This document shows positions 10,644-22,945 of a stretch of DNA of 64,000 bases, in pieces. The stretch is from positions 1 to 64,000 of the forward strand of contig CAJJDO010000067.1 in NCBI GenBank assembly GCA_905183005.1. Direction: 5' to 3'. Below the pieces are notes generated by a model, which saw only the letters and a program-made list of their open reading frames with translations, had not been told where the DNA came from and did no database searches. Both the position numbers and the translations under genes were made by a program. Source of the DNA: Paramecium pentaurelia (lineage: Eukaryota; Ciliophora; Oligohymenophorea; Peniculida; Parameciidae). Within the stretch, counting starts at the first letter, position 1; every line of letters begins with the position of its first letter.

Positions 10644-13140
10644 ATGACTTTAAAACAACATCCATTTGTCATTTTATTAATAGTTATCATTTTCATTTAA
10701 ACTAGCTTTACTTAAAATGCTAACTAATCAACCTATGTTGATTTGACAAATACTCGAACTAAAGAATGTAGTAATATCAAATTTTGTAAAACTATAGTTT
10801 AAATTAGTTGACATATCTGATCTTGAGAGAGAATAAGTTTGGAGTTAAATTTACTCTAAATCAAGTCTAGAATTATAAGAAAACATTGAATTCCTTGTTA
10901 ACAACAGTTATGAGATCTCAAACAATTTTTATTTTTCATAATTGTCAAGCTTCACCATCCCTTGGCTTATAATAGCTATTGGAACCTTTTTTCTCTCTAT
11001 TATGTATATACTCATTGTTTTCAAATCAAAGTGAGAATATTTTATGATTTTAGTTCTGTAGTAATTTGGATTAAAAACCATACAGAAGAGGAATTTCTTG
11101 AAAATACGAAAAGGTATCATAAATACGGAATCATCTCAATAGTTATCTTAAATTTTACCATAATTACTTGTTCGATTATTGCTTTAGTAATATAAAAATT
11201 TGAAATTTAGGTTTTTATAAATGATATTAATGAAGGACTCTCCTATTCAAGTTGCTATCTAAGTTAATCATTTGATGATTTATTAAATAAAAACGATGAA
11301 AACTTTGTTGGATATAATAACCTTTAGGTTGATTTGGAAATATTATCAAAGCATGTTTAAGAGTTTCAAATAAATTTAAAGGCTTTATTTTAAGATAGAA
11401 AATCGATAACAATGACAAAAAAATTATCCGAGCTGATTGAATTTAATGATCAGTAAATTTATATTTCATTTAGATTAAAGAGAAACCTCCCAAGATCTCC
11501 TTTACCGATAATGATATCTTCAAATGGAACAAATGTAATTGAAGAAACAGAGTCATATTTTTCAAAATCTAAATTAGTAAATTACAAATCATATTATAGT
11601 TTGATTATATACTATCAAATGAAAAAGATGAAGATTATTTGACATTTTAAGAATATTATGATCTTATTCAATAAAAATAAGAATTAATTTAATTAACAGA
11701 TCAAGTGAATTAAGTTATTAGCTTTTATGATAAAATATTTTTGCATTTTGGATCAATTGAAAATGCCTCTTTTGCTCTTAGAGATTAAAGATTAACATCA
11801 ATATATATGAGGGCTGAATAACAATTATCAATAATAAACAATTATTTATTTGTATATTCAGATAAATATTTGAGCTTTCATCAAAGTTTGAATGAAAGTA
11901 TGAAAAAATATACAAGTTCTATAATTGGAATTGGAATAACATTAATAATACTCTGTTTTATTTAAATCCTTGTCTGGGGTGGCTACTGGTTTAATAATCG
12001 GTTCAAAATAAAAGCTATTGTAGATTTTTTATGGTTCATTTGCAACTTATTACTTATAGCCCTTTTAGTTGTTAATATATTTCTGCATTCTCATTCTGAA
12101 TTATCGAATGATATATGCATATATTTTGACGGATTTGTCAATAAGATTGAAGTATATAAAAGTCAAAACATAATTGATTTTGATAATACAAAATAGACAC
12201 TAAAAAATTGTTTATTTGAAGATGGAAATATTTATGAGTAATTAAATCTTGTTTAAAAATTGAAAGATATTAGAACTTACATGAACAGTGAAAAAGGAGT
12301 AGAAGACTAAATTTAAAGAATCAATTCTAATTATGAATAATTTATCTAAAAATTATCTAAAAATACCTAAAGTTTAACCTATATTTTAGATGGAACAATT
12401 GTTGATCTAGATGAGAAGCAATAGATGGAGTTTAATAAAATAGTGAAATCGTTTAATGATCTTAAATAAAACAATAATTGTGCTGAGTTAGCCTTTTAGA
12501 GTTGTTCAGATGGTACAAGTCCAAAAAAGCAAGGTTCTTAAAATTAAACATAATTTTGCTGGCATCCATCATATTTAATAACAAGATATTCGGCTAGTTG
12601 TCCAGAGCAATAAAATGAATTTTAGAAATTAAAATAACACTTTTAATCTTAAGCCTAAGGATGGATAGAAGCCTAATAATTGGAGTCTTAATTCATATCA
12701 CTAAATTAATAACTTAGCATGGATTTAAACTAATATATAAATTAGATTTAGAAATTTAATGAAAAAGAATAAATGATTTTATCAAGTATGAATAATATCC
12801 TTAAGTCAACTAATTGTACATTTATCAAAGTAAATAAATAATTCATATATAGGGTCATTATAATAAAATGCTTGATGGAATGTGCATAATATATTCAGAA
12901 TCAGTATAAAAAGAATCTATACTTGTAATAATCATTATTTGTATGCTTTTCCTTTCTGTGCTTGCTAATTGTTTAACTTCTATAAAGGTTACTCATATGG
13001 AGTCTTACGAGGAATATGCATCTACAAAAGTGATAAACTTTGGAGGTTCTAGTAGAATGAGAGGGCCAAATGATCCAAATTAGATGCAACATGTATACCC
13101 TTTACATGTGATGAGCGGTGTAGAATAAGAGTTAAAATGA
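10644..13140 (+). CDS. prominin-like five-helix membrane protein
   Basis: ATG 10644 starts a signal peptide (MTLKQHPFVILLIVIIFIQ). Four introns of 22-23 nt (10786-10807, 11031-11053, 11577-11599, 12830-12852) restore one frame to TGA 13138-13140, about 800 residues. Five hydrophobic helices follow the signal: two near residues 110-175, two in mid-protein (IGITLIILCFIQILVWGGYW and a second soon after), and one near the C-terminus (LVIIIICMLFLSVLANC). Short loops separate helices 1/2 and 3/4; two long Cys-containing loops lie between 2/3 and 4/5; a short soluble tail follows. This is the topology of prominins, which bind cholesterol and shape membrane protrusions and cilia. Tweety proteins share a similar layout. 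The family is inferred from topology only. Confidence 0.7.
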
Positions 13141-13615
13141 ACTATAAAATACTTTAGCACTTAAAGTTTGAAATTATAATAATATTTAGTTTCTCTTTTA
13201 ATAGCCAATATTATTTTATTAATTTTTTCAACCTTTTTAGCGAATATATAAGGTAGTTTCTATTTTTATATACTGAGACCAGAAAAGAATTTTAAAATGT
13301 AATCAGTTTAATAGCTGATTCGTTTAAACAAATTCATTAATTAAAATTGATTATTTTTCCATTCAAACTCCTGCCAAGAAATTCCTAACAAGTTCAGGCG
13401 ATTTGATTTGAATTAATTGATTAATTTAATATCAATATAGAAGAATTAATTGTTACAAGGAAAATACTCCTTTCACAATTCAAAACAAGGGCTCCTTTAT
13501 ACTTCAAAATTTGACTTTCTTTAGAAAAGAATAAAAACCTGTAGCAATATAATCAACTACTTACAAAAATAAATTGAAATAATTATTTATATTTTGTAAT
13601 TTTATTATCTTATTT
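13141..13615. other. intergenic region between convergent genes
   Basis: Lies between the stop of the prominin-like gene and the stop of the HMG-box gene. Short frames exist on both strands, but none has a start, an intron fit or a motif I trust. Confidence 0.5.
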
Positions 13616-14365
13616 TCATTTCTGTTAATCTTTCTTATTTTGTTTTGTCTTTTCATCGTCAGAGGATGATGATGAAGAAGATTCTTCTTTCTTTTTTCTG
13701 CTTTCTTTAGCTATTCTACGGACTTCCTTTTTAAATTCTTCAAGTGACATTCCAAATTTTGAAGCAAGCTTTTGCAATTTTTCATTTTTTTTTTAGTTTT
13801 CTTCATTAGCTAATTGTTGATATTTTTTTTTTTCATCTTCTGATAATTCATTAAATTTTGCCCAATTTGACTTAAGATCAGTGGATGGAATAGTTGAAAA
13901 AAATTTACTTTAAGCTGTCACATTACCTAATCTGACTAAGTGGTTGTTTTGATATTCTTCCATACGTTTTACAAAGATTTGTCTCTTCTATTCTGCCGAA
14001 TTTTTTATTATTTCCTCATTCTTTGCTAACTCTTCTGCAGGCAAAGTCTTAACTTGCTGTAATAATTCAACCCACTTAGTTTTCAAATTTGGAAACTTTT
14101 TTCCATAAAACTGAATCTTTTCGGAGATCATACTTGGTCTTTTTGGTACCTCATAATTTTCTTACCACTCTTTTAATTATTGTTAATGAATTGTCAAATC
14201 CTTAAATTAAATGTAAATGTTACTGTATTTCTCTACTTTCTTGGTTTTGGTGGCACAACATACTTTCCTTTGAGCAATTAAAATTGAGAGAAAGTAAATA
14301 TTGGTTGCTAAAATTTAAAAGCTTATTATGGTGAATAAAAAGATACCTCTTGATAAAGCAAACAT
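13616..14365 (-). CDS. HMG-box protein, possibly mitochondrial
   Basis: Two HMG-box-like segments are visible. The first contains YEVPKRPSMISEKIQFYGKK, ending in EEYQ. The second contains FFSTIPSTDLKSNWAKF and LSEDEKKKYQQLANEEN. A basic helix and an acidic Ser/Asp/Lys-rich tail follow, to TGA 13616-13618. The frame is open back to ATG 14365 (MFALSRG). A 39-nt stretch with GTA/TTTTAG ends near there could be an intron whose removal leaves a short presequence-like N-terminus rich in Arg, Ala and Ser. HMG boxes bend and package DNA. With such an N-terminus a mitochondrial nucleoid role (TFAM/Abf2-like) is possible, while the acidic tail fits a nuclear protein equally well. The start is uncertain. 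Confidence 0.7.
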
Positions 14366-14422
14366 TATTTATAATCACAATTAATAATGAAAAATAATAT
14401 TAAAACTTTACATATTTAATTA

Positions 14423-16956
14423 TCAAATTCCAGGAGGGAATTTCATCATTTCCAATTCTTTAATTATTTCTTTAAATGATGGGCGCTTTTCAGGATCCCT
14501 ATCCCAGCATCTTTTAGTGAGCCTTGCAAAAACTTCAGGAGTTTTTTTTGGTATGGTGGGTCTAAAATCATTATTCAACACATCTAAGGAAACCTACAAG
14601 CCAGTAATATCTAAATTATTAATAAAATATTACTTCTATAAGGTGGCTCTCTTGCTGCTATTTCCCATAATATTATACCGAAGCTAAAAACATCAGCTTT
14701 TTCTGTATAAATTTACCCTGCAATTACCTCAGGTGCCATCCATTAATATGTACCAATTTTGCTGGTCATATAATTAGAGAGTGTTCTAGTCCATCCAAAG
14801 TCTGCTAATTTTGTTCTAAAAGCTTCATCTAAAAGTAAATTTAGACTTTTTAAATCTCGATGTAAAATAGGTGGATTGAAAGAATGTAAATACAATACAC
14901 CTTTTGCTGCATCTAAAGACATCTTTCTACGATCTTCCCATGTTAAGTGAATGTCATGATTTTAGATAACTTACCATAAAGAACCTCTCTAACAATATTC
15001 AAGTACAATAGCCAAATTAGGAGGTTTTGTACAAGCACCTAAAAACATTACTATATTTGGATGTCTAAGTGCTTCCATTGCATGACATTCAGATAGAAAA
15101 TCTCTTATGTGATTTTCATTCATTCCATCAATTTTAAACATTTTAACAGCTACTGTGGTTTCTCTCCATTTAGCTCGATAAATTACTCCATATCCACCTT
15201 CGCTTATCTATTTTTCAAGCATTATATCGTTAAAATCAATATCCAAACTTGATTAAAATATTCTATGTTTGATCGGTCTTTCAGGTGAGATCTCTAAAGC
15301 AGAAATATCAAATTTAGATTATTATTTTTTTATTTGCCTTTAAATATATGATTCATTTGTTTAAACTTTTTGATCTTTAACTTTCTTTTTCTACAAAATT
15401 TCATTCTTCATTCTATCATATTTTTATTGCAATTAAATATTTTATTATTTCAATATTTCTTACTCATTTTTACATTTTTCAACTTCCTCGCTTAATTTAT
15501 CTGGGTCCTTATGAGAATTTTAATTTTCATCTAAAATGATTTCTAAGAAGGATGATGAAAGTAACAAAGTATGAAAATTACCACAAACTATCTTCTAAGT
15601 TTCAGGTACAGTAAATAACAATTTTGGAGATATTATTCCTTTACAATTAACACTAGGTTATCCAGTTAATTAGCCATAAATATTAGATCCCCATCCGAAT
15701 ACTTATTTATAATCAGCTGATAGTGCAACACAATGATTTCTTCCGCTTGATATTTATGATATTAAGGGTAAACCCAATACTTTATATGGAACATCAGCAT
15801 AAGTCTATTCTATTCCTAGTTATCCTTAGATATTCTCACCCATAGAGTAAACTTCCCCTTTACTATTAAGAAATAACGTAAACATCTCTCCCATTTTCAT
15901 ATCTAGAACACATTATTAACTATTTAATTCATCTAAAATTTTTATTTATTATGGTAGCTTTATGTGATCTTTGTTTGATTTGCAGATTCCCCATATAAAG
16001 GTTCTTCCTCCTTCAACTATACATCCTGAATGTGCTAATCCACAACAAATCTTATCAACTTTGTAGTGTTGTAAATTTGATATCTATTTGAATTCATTAA
16101 GGGTTTAATTTTCAGGATGTCCTAAAGCATAGGATTCTCCGAACCCACACGAAAAGACCCTGTTTTTATTCGTTAAAATTAATGTGTGTAATGCTCCACA
16201 AGAAATTTATTAAACAGCTTCATCATTTTGCAAAAGTATTTAGCACTGTATTTCATTAGGATTTTTTTATTTAATCTTTTCCTTCATCATAACAATCTAC
16301 TCCATAACATTATCAATAGAAGAAGATCTTTCTTTTAAGCCTGGAGAGGTTGATGAATCTCCTTCATTTGTGCTCTTCATTCTTTTATGTCCAACCTGTT
16401 GTTCTCTTGCCTTGCTATTGCTTGTACCAAAAGGTAAAAGACCATAAACGAGAGTAGGTTATAAAGCGTTTTCAAAACTGCCCAATCCTAATTAGCCTTT
16501 CAAATTTAAACCCCAAGAATATACTTCTCCTTTAGCAGTTAACATAAATGTGTGTTCTGCTCCACAAACTACACTTGTTATTCTTTAATCTTTAAATATT
16601 GGAGTTAACTTAGGTTGCGTGTTAGATTCATATCCCAACTAACCAAATTAATTATCACCAAACCCTAGAACTTCATTCTTATTATTCACAATAATCGTAT
16701 GATTTTCACCTGCAGAACATAATTATACACCTTAATAATGAGGGATTATATTTTTATTTGTTTTTAATAATTGACCACAAGTGTTTAACCCTAAAATAAA
16801 CTATACTTCTTTACCCCATGAATATAATTATATTGTGTCTAATTGTAATTATTTTGGAGATTTTGAAAAATCACTATATGATCTAGGGGGTCGAACATCT
16901 TTTTCTTTCAACTGCTTTAACATCTTCCTTGATTCAGTTAAATCATTTAATTTCAT
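14423..16956 (-). CDS. RCC1-repeat protein with C-terminal TKL-type protein kinase
   Basis: From ATG 16956 (MKLNDLTESRKML) the protein has RCC1-type beta-propeller repeats (EVYSWGLNLKGQLG, VFSCGFGESYALGHPE, VFGWGSNIYGQL), a Ser-rich insert, a short coiled coil and a kinase domain to TGA 14423-14425. Kinase landmarks are all present: a Gly-rich loop (SEGGYGVIYR), the VAVK lysine, the catalytic loop HRDLKSLNLLL, DFG, and GTYQWMAPE. WMAPE and the following FSFGIILWEI point to the TKL (Raf/MLK-like) group. A 23-nt intron near 14615-14640 splits REPPYR from NITGLQ. In NEK8/NEK9 kinases the order is kinase then RCC1; here it is reversed. The gene is expected to be an active Ser/Thr kinase. Confidence 0.88.
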
Positions 16957-17045
16957 TAGTTGGTTATCTGAACTTTTTAAAATTCAAATTTTATTATTCA
17001 TTATATTGTAGTAGTATTTTATAATAATATAAATATATTGATGTT

Positions 17046-19736
17046 TCATAATCTTTTTCTAAGATTCCATACAGCTCCTAGTAATTATTCAAATTATGTA
17101 TCATCTTCCATTAATACACTAAAATTATTATAATAGTTGATAAATTCTTCAAATGAAACATTTGGATTTTTCAAATAATCCATTCCGGTCTACAAATAAA
17201 TATATTGATTACAAATATTTAATGATGTTATTCGAATGTATCAATAAATTCACACAGAATATCATCTTCTCTTCTTCTATTCAATTTCACATCTGGATGC
17301 TCTTTAGGATTAAATGAACCTAATTATAAATTCATTCCATACTTTTTATAACTTCAACATTTTGCTTAGGTAAAGATTCAAATACTTATTATAAGATGTT
17401 GAATTTTCTTAGACTCATAGTTCCCTAAAGTTATTTTATAAAATTTTCATAAATAATCATCCCATTTACTTATTATTAATGAAACACATCTTAAATTACC
17501 TATTCATTCAAATCTAATCTCCAAGACCTAAAACTATTTAACCAATCATTTAATGATAAGGATCCCACTCCTTATTTATCAAAAACTCTAAATCTTTATT
17601 GAATATTAATCAATCCTCTTATTCCTCTCTACAAAATTTTATTTTTCAAAATTTAAAAACTATCAATTTTTTATTTTTACTATTTAGGAGTCTACTCAAT
17701 TTAATAATGAAATTATTATTATTAATTTTGCTAGGATTGTTGTGATAATTAAGAATGACCTAATTATACATTAGATTTAGTAACATTATCTTGAAGTGGC
17801 TTAAAAATATTAAATGATGCTGGTTATTCAAACCCAGAAGTAGGTCTTTGTTGTTAAATTTATTCTTATTGTGTAAATGTGCCAAAAGGAGCATTAGCAG
17901 AGACACTACCACCCTGAACAACATATCGATGATGATCTTGTAGATAACTACGTTTATGATCTGGTTCAAAGACTTATTTATTGCCAGCATGATGTGTTTT
18001 TTGTTGTTCTGCTTATATTTTAAATACAGTAACAAGAATTTATTCAAAATATTTATCATCAGGAACTGAAGCACTAAAATTGCTAAAATATTCAATAAGT
18101 TCATCTTTACTAATATTTTCATTCCCAAAACCTCCATTGATATTATGTAATTATTATAAGGGTTCAAAGAAATCCTAAATGATTTCATCATCACTTTTTT
18201 TTCCACTTTTTAAATCTGGATGATTTCTAACAGTAAAATTATTCCTTAAATTTGAAATAGTTATATAATCTCCTTGTTTATATTTTTCAAATAATGACTC
18301 TACTAATTAGATTCTCTATTCACTCATCTCACCTCTCAACACAAACATGAATCCCCATATATCAATCAATCCTGAAACATCTCTGTCAAAATATTAAAAT
18401 ACTAAATCTATTTCTGGATCTGTAACTTCTATTTTATGATCTCTAATAGCTCTTCTAAATTCTGACAAATTGAGCATTCCATCTTAATCAGCATCCAAAA
18501 TCTTTGCTACTCTATATAAAGAAATAAATCCACGAGCACCTCTTGATACCAATCTATTTCTAATTCTTTGTACTATCAACTCAACCTACTTTGAAGTTGC
18601 AGACAATTATGATTATTAAGATTGATGTGATTTTTATGATTAATGAGATTTAACAGATCTAGGTACAGATGGTCGTTATTATTCAGGTTCTTAAAGATGT
18701 TATTATATAGGGGTTCTTTGTATTTGAGACTATTAATATTATTAATATGATTTAGTTGATTTATTTTCAGGAGAAAAGTTCAATTATTAATTAATTTGCT
18801 TCTGAGATCCAGGAGATTATTACAATTATTATTAATAAGACTTTTGTTTTACGCTTTAAGATGGAGAAGCTTATTGTTAGTTCAAATTATCTAGATTCCA
18901 TACTTACACTACTATATTTCTGAAGATCTCATCATTTTAAATGTTAAATCCAAAATATGAATAAAAATCAAGCAAATCCTATAAATTCAATACTTTTATT
19001 GCTCTGATTTATAAATATAGACTTAATCCTGTAACAAATTCTTCTTTAATTTCATTCTAATCTCTTCTCAAAAATTTAATGTCAGGATGTTTATCAGCTT
19101 AATATCTATTTATCAAAAATTGAGGAGTTAGTTCACGTGCCTCAAATGAATAAAATACATTTGTGATCAATGCCTATCTAAACTAGTTCAATAGTTATCC
19201 TTTTATTAAACCAATCAAGTTAGCTTGACTCATGAATTCTCCATTAAATAATTAATGTAACCCTTCTATATCTATATCCTATCTTCTTAAATAGTCCTGT
19301 AATTGTTGACAGTTAAATTAATTTGGCAAACTTATGGCTAAGTTTAACAAGCCCAAAGCTCCTTTCAGTTAGATCTTAGCTCTTAAGGATTCTATTGGGG
19401 AGGCTATGATCCTTGATTCTGAATAATCTTCCTAATAACTGTCTTTTATCACAACTCTATTGATGAAATCTTTGTAATTAAGTTAGACACCGTCAGAATA
19501 GTGAGACCACAATTTTTCAGCGAACTAAATTAATACATTAATGATACTTCTTATTCTGTTATAGTTACTCCAGATTTAGCTATAGCTTTAAGAAAGTCTT
19601 ATTTTTTTAGAAATCCTTAATTAGTTAGATCAAAGAATTTAAATATTTTAAGTAAGACAGTTTCTACACCTACTCTTGATGAGGCTTTGAATTGTAATTT
19701 GGTTACTAGTTCTTTTTCAAATTGCTAAATATCCAT
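17046..19736 (-). CDS. calcyphosin-like EF-hand protein with three repeated modules
   Basis: ATG 19736 (MDIQQFEKELVTKLQ) to TGA 17046-17048, about 875 residues, with three 23-nt introns (19525-19547, 17320-17342, 17190-17212). Three modules share the calcyphosin pattern: a Gln/Arg helix, an EF-hand pair, then a HPD..(R/K)..DE.. segment. The middle module has the best calcium loops (DADQDGMLNLSEF and DRDVSGLIDIWGF). The first (DLTNQGFLKKQDF) and third (DKQGVGSLSLNDW) are degenerate. Gln/Ser-rich linkers lie between them. Calcyphosin-like proteins in ciliates are often axonemal or cortical Ca2+ sensors; that role is inferred. Its start lies only 30 bp from the divergent start at 19767. Confidence 0.85.
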
Positions 19737-19766
19737 AATTTTTTAACGATAATTTAATTAATTTAT
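19737..19766. promoter_or_regulatory. very short divergent intergenic region
   Basis: Only 30 bp separate two divergent start codons. Any promoter for both genes must lie here or inside the coding sequences. No motif is recognised. Confidence 0.4.
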
Positions 19767-20965
19767 ATGTAGAGAAGTCAATCCTTTTCAGAAATTCAAT
19801 CATTAAATAATTAAGTTAAAATTGAAGATTTAGTATAACAATCTCCAAATTAGATTGAAAATCAAATCAAATAATAACAATACATATTTTAAGCTAGCTT
19901 TGCAAATTAAACATAAATATGTAATACTCCTTTAGAAAAATACAATAATTCTGCTTTGGGGAACACAATAATAAAATAGGGATTAATCTATATTAAAATA
20001 AATACAGGAAGTTTTAAGAAATCAAACATCTAATTAACAATAGAAAAATTAGTAATTTTGGAGGATAAATAATGGTTTATGGTTTTTAATTTAAAATACT
20101 TAGCATTTAATCTGATATAAGTAATGAGTTATTCATATTAAAAATAAGTGTAACAAAAATTCTTTAAGACTTATTAAAATTGATTTTTACAAAATGAATA
20201 AGGTAATTTTTTTGAGGTTTAATGATGAAATTGAAGGGAAATTATGGTTTTAATGTTTGAAGATGATAGAGGATAAGTTTAAGAATTTTTATCAAAAATT
20301 AGTTATCAAAGATATGTATTTTGGAACAAATTTTGTGACTCAAAATGAATTCTTGGATTGGGCAGAAACAGGTGATATTTTGCTTTTTGAGTATAACAGC
20401 TTATTTATATTTCAGAACTGATCATTATTTGGCTAAATTACAGAGAGTGTTCACAAGTTCTAATTTTGACCATGTTGGATTGATAATTCGAAAATAAGAG
20501 CATAAAGAAATTATTATAGTAGATGTTAAAAATAATATAGTATAATTTAATTAAAATTAGGGAGTTGACTTTGAATTTTGGAGTTTTTTTCTTAAATAAA
20601 ATACTCAATTCAAAAAAATCTGTTATAGAAAATTATTAAATATTGATAGAGGTTATATAAATTAAAGAATTTAGGAATTTATTGATGTATTATATAATAT
20701 TATTAAGAAAGTTTACGGACAGGAATTTCAATTAAATATAATGAAGTTGTTACAATAATAAAGTGATGGGTTAATCAATAAAGGGTATTTTTGTAGTGAA
20801 CTGATTGCAAAGGCATATAAATATTGTTAATTGTTACCACAGAAAAAGGCTAGTTCTCAATATTGGCCAGTGACATTTTCAAAATAATTAAAATTATAAA
20901 ACAAAGCAGAATTGAGCCAACCTATGATGATTTTATTAGACAATGATATTAATTATTAATTATGA
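19767..20965 (+). CDS. PH-like domain plus permuted papain-fold (YiiX/NlpC-P60-like) protein
   Basis: ATG 19767 (MQRSQSFSEIQ) to TGA 20963-20965. A Gln-rich N-terminus is followed by a PH-like fold (KLVILEDKQWFMVF ... IEGKLWFQCLKMIED with a terminal Trp helix). The C-terminal half has the permuted papain pattern: an early ETGDILLFE strand, then FDHVGLIIRK with the histidine, and a late YFCSELIAKAYKYC with the candidate nucleophile Cys. Such proteins cleave peptides or amide/thioester lipids. The PH part suggests membrane recruitment, which is inference. Introns: 25 nt at 20391-20415, and probably an unusually short 19 nt at 20150-20168. Its stop codon overlaps the next start in the sequence ATGA. 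Confidence 0.7.
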
Positions 20966-22152
20966 ATTAAACTAATTAAAATATAGTTATTAGACATGGA
21001 TTTCAGTGTAAAAAAGGAATAAATTTATACTAAATATCTGCTGTACTCATCTATTTAGGACACTATTCAGTGATCTTATTTTAAACATTAGAATATGTAA
21101 GCAATAAATTTTTGAAAATTTTATCAGAATCGCATCTGGATGTTAGTTTCGCTTTTCACATTTTTTATCACTTTATTTTGGTTTATTGCAACAAAAATTG
21201 ATCCAACCGATCCAGAAATATATCATTAATATCGTTTAAAGGCATAAAAGTATTATATTTAAGAATTTACATAGAGCAAAATATCAAACTAAGTTGAATT
21301 GCTATTGTAAAATTTGTTTAGCTTTTGTAAAAGCCCCCTCAAAACATTGTAAATCTTGCAATCGATGTACTGATCAATTCGATCATCATTGTATTTGGTT
21401 AAACAATTGTATTGGAACACAAAATTACAAATATTTTTTTATCTTAATAGTTTTATTAGAATTGTATCTAATTACTGTATTAATACTCTCAATTATGATT
21501 AAATCAATACTTAGTTATATTGAAATTGGTTTTACATTTTTGTTATTGATACCTATCACATTTTTATTAGCAATGCATATATATTTTCGATTTAAGGGAA
21601 TAACAACTTATGAATATATATTAATGAAAAGAAAAAAAGCAGAAAAACCATCTACTGAGAAGCTAGATGAAAAATTGAAAGAGAATACTTCCAATTTAAC
21701 AAATGTTTAAACAAATATCCTTTCAAGAAACTATATGTAATAGACAAATCTTAATCCATTAAATAATAATTAGAAATCTTAAAACAACAAATAACCAATA
21801 GATTGGGATCAGGAGGATGCAGATGTTGAAGATGCTCAAAGTTTTCATGCCAAGGAACCTTTACCATTATCAAGTCAGAAAAGTAGTGGTAGACAATTAG
21901 ATTTATAATGTAATTCTACTAATAGAAGAACTTGTCCCACTACTCATAGGTATTGAATTTGTTAATAATTTTAGAGGGAATACATCAGGAGTATAATTAA
22001 CAGAACATAAACCCATAAAATCTTTGTTTAATGTTAAAGATGTCCAAAATTTATATGAAGATCATATGATCAATAATGTAAATGAAGATTCTATCATCCA
22101 ATTTGATTCGAAAAACTCATAAAAAACTGATTAATTAGATATAAATATATGA
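20962..22152 (+). CDS. DHHC-type protein S-acyltransferase (palmitoyltransferase)
   Basis: The Cys-rich DHHC core is complete: CKICLAFVKAPSKHCKSC, then CTDQFDHHCIWLNNCIG. Before it lie HGFQCKKG, two membrane helices and the DPTDPE motif that precedes the catalytic domain in this family. After it come two more helices and a Gln/Ser/Asn-rich tail. Four helices and the motif order match a Golgi or plasma-membrane enzyme that palmitoylates cysteines. Introns are 31 nt (21097-21127), 25 nt (21250-21274) and 25 nt (21950-21974). The only usable ATG (20962) overlaps the previous stop, and the TGA (22150-22152) overlaps the next ATG. The catalytic core is certain; the exact N-terminus is less so. Confidence 0.9.
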
Positions 22153-22945
22153 TCAATTTTGATTACTTAAATACAATGTTGCTTCTTGGAGATTAAATAA
22201 AATTAATCAATCCTCCTATGGCATACTACATTAAATATTTCGCAATTAAAAAGGTTCTTACCTATATCAATAGTAATTTCAAAGTACCCAATTTTATTGT
22301 ATTCTTTCCTATTATCAATTCAATAGATTATAGACAAACAAATAACTATAATTAGATAAGAGATAGATTTATTGAGGAAATAAAATGAATAAAGATTTTA
22401 ATCCTTTGAAGTAGATATGCGAAATGTTGAGGATTCAGCATTGAGACTCTTTAATCATATAGATGATATGGAAAGACAAGGATAAGAAGAATTATGTTCA
22501 TCCTTTATATTTGTAGTACACCTATTTTCACTCCTAGCCTTTTTTAAACCTCATAGAGATGATTTTCATGAAAAAAGTAGAATCTAATACTATTATAGAG
22601 AAATATTCTTAATATAAAGCAATAGAATAATATAATAAAATGGAAAAGAGTGGAATCTACATCAACAATTAGAAGATAAACATAGGCGCATTTGTTGATA
22701 GTTATTTATTTGATATCCCTCCAGAGAAAATATATAGTTAGCCATCAATATAAGGTATTGAACCTCCTAAAATTGGAAAGTTTGAATGGAAAAAAACATA
22801 ATAGCTTGAAAAATATGAGAATTTAGAGAAGGAATCGAAAATAAAAATAAGGGCAGCTATTTCAGAACTTGATTTTAAACAATATAAAAATGCAAAATAA
22901 CAAATTATGGCAGCTATTGAATTATTAGATAATTTATTAAAATGA
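22149..22945 (+). CDS. VTA1: VTA1/LIP5-like ESCRT-III/Vps4 cofactor
   Basis: After two introns are removed (28 nt at 22299-22326, 25 nt at 22513-22537) the protein follows the LIP5/Vta1 pattern. NPPMAYYIKYFAIKK corresponds to the conserved VVAYYCRLYA block. VEDSALRLFNHIDDMERQG matches the second MIT-like helix bundle, and KYSQYKAIEQYNKMEKSG the end of that domain. After a linker, the C-terminal IKIRAAISELDFKQYKNAKQ corresponds to the Vps4-binding VSL helices. LIP5 stimulates the Vps4 ATPase that recycles ESCRT-III in endosomal sorting. Matches are from memory of the family. The start ATG 22149 lies inside the DHHC stop region (ATGA), yet the conserved N-terminal helix needs it or the Met at 22176. 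Confidence 0.8.

Noticed and set aside
17760..18206. 148-codon minus-strand standard-code frame
   Set aside because: It is a shifted reading of the calcyphosin-like gene; the correct frame, with TAA as Gln, gives EF-hand motifs.
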